Assembly: GCF_007565055.1 (NCBI RefSeq) | Contig: NC_044560.1 | Location: forward strand, 121,455,391-121,519,390 | Reading direction: 5' to 3' | DNA length: 64,000 nucleotides | Source of the DNA: Rhinopithecus roxellana | Lineage: Eukaryota; Chordata; Mammalia; Primates; Cercopithecidae | Shown: piece after piece, positions 59,819 to 64,000 of the stretch | Position numbering within the stretch: position 1 is the first letter of the stretch | How the letters are laid out: each line of letters opens with the position of its first letter | Translations under genes and position numbers: made by a program | Notes under the pieces: model-generated | The model's input: the letters and a program-made list of their open reading frames with translations, nothing else | Told to the model about the DNA's origin: nothing | Database searches by the model: none

Positions 59819-60105
59819 TTTTTGAGGCAGAGTCTCACTCTTGCTCAGGCTGGAGTGCAGTGGTGTGATCTCGGCTCACTGCAACCTCTGTCTCCCAGGT
59901 TCAAGCAATTCTCCTGCCTCAGCCTCCCAAGTAGCTTGAATTACAGGGTGGTGCCACCATACCTGCCTAATTTTTGTATTTTTACTAGAGATGGAGTTTC
60001 ACCATATATTGGCCAGGCTGTTCTCAAACTCCTGACCTCAAGTGATCCACCCACCTCGGCCTCCCAAAGTGCTGGGATTACTGGCGTGAGCCACTGCGCC
60101 CAGCC
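59817..60105 (-). mobile_element. Alu
   Basis: Full length. CCTAATTGGA-A-TTTCT before 59305 and after 60105 suggests a target duplication around the whole block. Confidence 0.85.
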
Positions 60106-60914
60106 CTAATTGGACAGTTTCTGAGGGACTTGTGGGTAAGTTTCCCATTTTCCACAGACGTTGTAAAGTGTGCATTTGACATCCATGATGTCTTCATTGA
60201 GCTTCATTAAGTACTTATAACAGAGGTTTTATGCATTCTTGTCATCACCTAGCCCTGGTGACCTTACCTCAGAGAGTACACTGGACTGTGTGATAATGCA
60301 TTCATCACTCATTGGTTCACCTTTGATATCGGAGTCCTGTTTAGAGGATGGAGTGAATTGAGCATGGAGGTGTTCTCAGACTGGCCACCAGGAGCCCCTG
60401 TGCACTTGACTCCAGGGCACAGCAGCAGGGAGCATCTCTCTGTCTCGTTGTGGCTGCCCCTGGGGAAGAATGAAAGGCTGTGTTCTGAAGCTTCCGACCT
60501 GGAGTTTGCCTGGAGAGGGGAGTGGTTGGTCTGGAAGAAGCAAGAAAGTGGCCTCTCTTCCAAGGAATGTCTCCCCCAGCAATGTCGAAAGCAAGCCCTC
60601 TGGAGGCCACACCTTGGTAGTATATTACCTTCTGGTATTCATACAAGCACTAGGTCAAGTATCATAGGTGGATAAGGAAACACTGGATGTGAGGAAATAG
60701 AGCATGGGGAGCCTAGCAAACTGCTTGGTGACTGAACCCTTGCAGAATGAGGATGTGCAATGTCTTGAGGCTTGTCCACCCGTTTATCTCCCACAGCTCT
60801 ACTCATAACAAAAGGTTTTATGAATTCCTGTCATTTCCTAGTGGGCTGGGTACTTTTAGTTACCACCATGTGGTCAGGAACTCCAGGACTGTGACAAACA
60901 TCCTCTATACCTCC
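60106..60914. other. unassigned DNA with weak tandem units
   Basis: No gene; contains motifs repeated at 61.4 and 62.1 kb (see findings). Confidence 0.4.
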
Positions 60915-61365
60915 TTTTTAAAAAACAGTTTAATTGAACTGTCAAATAATATACATATAAAGTTCACCCATTATAAGTGTACAATTTAATGACTTTAAGT
61001 AAATTTATACTGTTGTACAAACATCATCTTAGCCCATTCCTATCAGACTTAAAAGTTCCTTTACAGCCTTTGCAGCTAAGATCCGCCCCCAGCCGCTGGC
61101 AACCACTAATCCTTTTCATGTCTTTTCTGGATATCTCATGTAGATGGAATAATGTAATATGTGGCCTTTTGTGTCCAGCTTTTATCACTTACTGGAATGT
61201 TTTTGAGGTTCATACATGTTATAAATCACTATTTTATTTATTGTGTTGCTGAATAGCATTTCATTGCATGGATATGCCACATTTTATTTATTCACCAGTT
61301 GATGGACTTTTGGATTGTTTTCAGTTTTTGGCTATTATAAATAATGCTGTTATGAACATTTGCCA
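60915..61365 (-). mobile_element. L1 3' end, antisense
   Basis: Reverse complement of an L1M 3' region (GTGTACAATTTAATGACTTT, CCGCTGGCAACCACTAATCC, GTGGCCTTTTGTGTCCAGC). Confidence 0.75.
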
Positions 61366-61611
61366 TCTGGATGCCAGACTGTGTTAGGCAGTGTCACTTC
61401 CTTGTATTCATACAGTGGCCAAGTCGGTATACTAAATGGTAAGGAAATACAGGTGTGAGGAATTAGGGAGTGAGGGAGACCAGTGACCTGAAGGAACTGT
61501 ATCCAGTCCATAGGGACAGCCACGACTTTGATCTGATGGTTGAGTCCATGCAGGGTAAGGTTCTCAGGACCTGCAGACTTGCACATCTATCAAAGCCATA
61601 CAAATGCCAAA

Positions 61612-61917
61612 AGGTTTTTTTTTTTTTTTTTTTTTTTGAGACAGAGTCTCGCCCTGTCACCCAGGCTGGAGTGCAGTGGTGCGATCTCAGCTCACTGCAA
61701 CTTCCACCTCCCAGGTTCAACCGATTGTCCTGCCCCAGCCTCCTGAGTAGCTGGGATTATAGGTGCACACTACTACGCCTAACTAATTTTTGTATTTTTA
61801 GTAGAGATGAGGTTTCACCATGTTGGTCAGGCTGGTCGCAAGCTCTTGACCTCGTGATCTACCTGCCTTGCCTCCCAAAGTGCTGGGATTACAGGCATGA
61901 GCCACTGCTCCTGGCCT
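61612..61917 (-). mobile_element. Alu
   Basis: Full length. Confidence 0.85.
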
Positions 61918-61927
61918 TTTACAGAAC

Positions 61928-62074
61928 CAATATATATATATATATTGTATTTTTAGTAGAGACAGGGTTTCTCCATGTTGGTCAGGATGGTTTCGTACTC
62001 CCGGTCTCAGATGATCCGCTCGCCTCGGCCTCCCAAAGTGCTGGGATTACAAGTGTGAGCCACTGTGCCCGGCC
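61928..62074 (-). mobile_element. (TA)n and partial Alu
   Basis: Right-arm piece after a TA microsatellite. Confidence 0.75.
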
Positions 62075-63606
62075 GCCAGAATAATTTTTATACCTTCCTG
62101 TCATGCTCCCTTGGACCAGGCACCTTTTGGGCATCACTATGTGGTCAGGAACTCTAGGACTGTTAGAAAGGCGAGACTCAGCGAGGCTTCCTGGTGGACT
62201 CTAGCAGCTGTGGTCTTCATTCCTTTCTGGTTACACTCTCACTGAGGCAGGGCTAACCCCAACAAGGAATGGGAAGAAGAGGATGGGCAAGGTAACACAA
62301 GACTGTTGGCTTCTCCAGACTTCCAAAAGGAATGGGAGATATGTAACTGTATGTGGAAATCACCTTGTTTGTAAAAGTTCCTACCTATTTACAAAACACT
62401 TAAGGAGTTAGGAAAAAGTTCTATTCAGCAAAACCAATGTATAGTCCATGAATGATCCCCGGGCTACGCTATGACTTCCAGATAAGGGTTAAACCCCCTA
62501 AACGCACCCCACCCTCAAAAGGGCTGGCCTGAGAAGGATGGAGAGGCCCAAGTTGCCCCATACTGTGTCACTGAGTGAGTGGCAACTGCTGCTGTCTCTC
62601 ATGCCCTTGTGCCTGTCTGCCCTACCTAGCACCATGAAGAGAGGAAGGAGATGACATCACCCATGGAAGGACATATATACCCTGTCCAGTGTCCTTGTTG
62701 GCAAAAACACAGTAAGCCAAGTTGACACCTCCCTGATAATTCCAGAAGTCCTCTGGACCACTCAGATTGCTTAAAACCTACCCATCTAGAAGAAGAAATG
62801 ACATCCACCCCAAAAAGTATGTGCCCTGAAAAACATACCTTCTGAAGTTTCTGTCAACACTACTGGAGACAGAGGTCAGTGGAGCCCGAGTAAATGTCCA
62901 GGTAAGCTGCATGAAGGGTGGGAGAGTGGCATGGGCCATCAGAGCTTAATTGTACATTGCTTGGGCAGCCATGGTTAGATCTTGAACACCTTGCTCCCAT
63001 TCTGTGCTCTAATCTCTCCACTTGGGCCATTAGGTAACAGCCATGCTGGGGGTCAATGCAGTGGGGATGTTTCCATGGTGATGCCAGAAGAGCCCATGCC
63101 ACAGCCTGCTGACTTTATCCTTTGACCTGTCCAGAAGTCCAGAGATGCTGTGAACGCTTACTGTAGCCTCCATGCTGGCCTTAGGGGGACACCAAGATTC
63201 CTGGATATGGAATCCACTGAGCACCTTTGCCTGCAGACTTCAGTGCCAGGGGCCACATCGACAACCCCTGACTCTCCCAATACTGTTCCTCTACCCACAA
63301 GCCTCTGTGGTTCCCTAAAAGGAGATATTGTTTTCCCCACTCCCTGCCTTGATGCCTAGACTCAGGCCTGACTGCAGTCATCTGCCAAGTTGTCTCTGGA
63401 AAACCTTTGACACAGGTATTGTGAATGCCCCAGTCTCTGTCTTTATCCCCACCACTACCAAGCCCAGTAATTACCCATTCTCTTAGGACCTGACCCATCT
63501 CCACCTCCCAGGCTTTCTCCTGATCCAAGGCTGTCTGGGAAATCCAGCTCCAAGGTAACAGTTGCTTTTGAGGCTCCCCAAAGGGCTTGTGAAATACTCA
63601 GGATTC
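62075..63606. other. unassigned DNA
   Basis: 1.5 kb without recognised repeats or coding features. The next human gene in this direction, ZNF324B, should start beyond the window. Confidence 0.4.
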
Positions 63607-63763
63607 CTTTTTTTTTGAGACAGAGTCTCACTCTGTTGCCCACGATGGAGTGCAGTGGAGCTATCTCAGCTCACTGCAGACTCTGCCCCCTGGGTTCCAG
63701 CAATTCTTCTGCCACAGCCTCGCTAGTACCTAGGATTATAGGCATGTCCTGCCACACCTGGCT

Positions 63764-63807
<44 letters not shown>

Positions 63808-64000
63808 AGATGCGGTCTCACTCTGTCACCCAGGCTGGAGTGCAATGGTGTGGTCTTGGCTCACTCCAACCTCTGCCTCCCAGGTTGAAGTGATTCTCCT
63901 GCCTCAGCCTCCCACGTAGCTAGCTGGGACTATAGGCTCATGCAACCACACCTGGCTAATTTTTGTATTTTTAGTAGAGATGGGGTTTCACTATGTTGGC
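63607..64000 (-). mobile_element. Alu pair at window end, 41-T run
   Basis: Partial copy 63607-63765, then T41 (63766-63806) and a second Alu running off the window; possibly nested. Confidence 0.8.

Noticed and set aside
62075..63606. Search for ZNF324B exons
   Set aside because: No KRAB or finger sequence; by gene spacing its start should be beyond the window.

Overview
The window is nuclear DNA from an Old World monkey. Its gene order, RPS5 - RNF225 - ZNF584 - (convergent) ZNF132, matches what I know of the telomeric KRAB zinc-finger cluster at human 19q13.43. Alu elements cover much of it. At least ten carry a set of bases I associate with the cercopithecid AluYR subfamilies (CTCAAGCCTGTAATCCC, GGAGAATGGCGTAAACCC, GATCCGGCCACTGCACTCC), which argues against a human or other ape source. 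Macaque or baboon is a reasonable guess, but the species cannot be fixed from this window alone.

Layout. 1-6.7 kb: an Alu-packed intron and the last four coding exons of RPS5 (+); the first 36 codons lie upstream of the window. 8.1-9.1 kb: RNF225 (+), a single coding exon for a RING-finger/transmembrane protein. 9.1-18 kb: no recognised protein gene; old MIR, MaLR and L1 remnants plus an orphan CpG-rich promoter-like stretch at about 13.3-13.7 kb. 18.1-29.2 kb: ZNF584 (+), four coding exons, with intron 2 filled by a shredded antisense L1 and many Alus. 29.2-45.9 kb: no intact gene; two or more sense L1s, Alus, a MaLR-like LTR and a minus-strand zinc-finger pseudogene at 43.6-44.3 kb. 46.0-53.6 kb: ZNF132 (-), three coding exons. 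54.1-59.1 kb: a decayed KRAB zinc-finger pseudogene (+) that diverges from ZNF132. 59.3-64 kb: Alus, a long polypyrimidine tract, an antisense L1 3' end and weak tandem duplications.

The most interesting result is structural. The bidirectional promoter of ZNF584 (about 18.2-19.3 kb) and that of ZNF132 (about 53.55-54.6 kb) are inverted paralogues. In both, the gene's start exon lies about 0.8 kb from a matching first-exon block for a divergent partner. Between them lie, in the same order and relative orientation, an RFX-like X-box, a ZNF143-like ACTACATT element and a CCAAT-type box. The partner of ZNF132 survives as the 54-59 kb pseudogene. The partner of ZNF584 is reduced to a first-exon block plus a KRAB-A remnant on the minus strand at 17.73-17.86 kb. 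This points to an old inverted duplication of a divergent KRAB-ZNF gene pair in which one member of each pair has died. Other local rearrangements include a 103-bp, about 97% identical direct repeat bracketing ZNF584 exon 1, a duplicated piece of ZNF132 upstream DNA inside the pseudogene, and a fold-back Alu with a templated L1 insert at 37.0-37.35 kb.

Functionally, RPS5 is a housekeeping 40S ribosomal gene, RNF225 is a putative membrane E3 ligase, and the two KRAB-ZNFs are probable TRIM28-dependent transcriptional repressors. I found no operon-like or defence-like system. All identities, alignments and repeat assignments were read by eye; no search was run.
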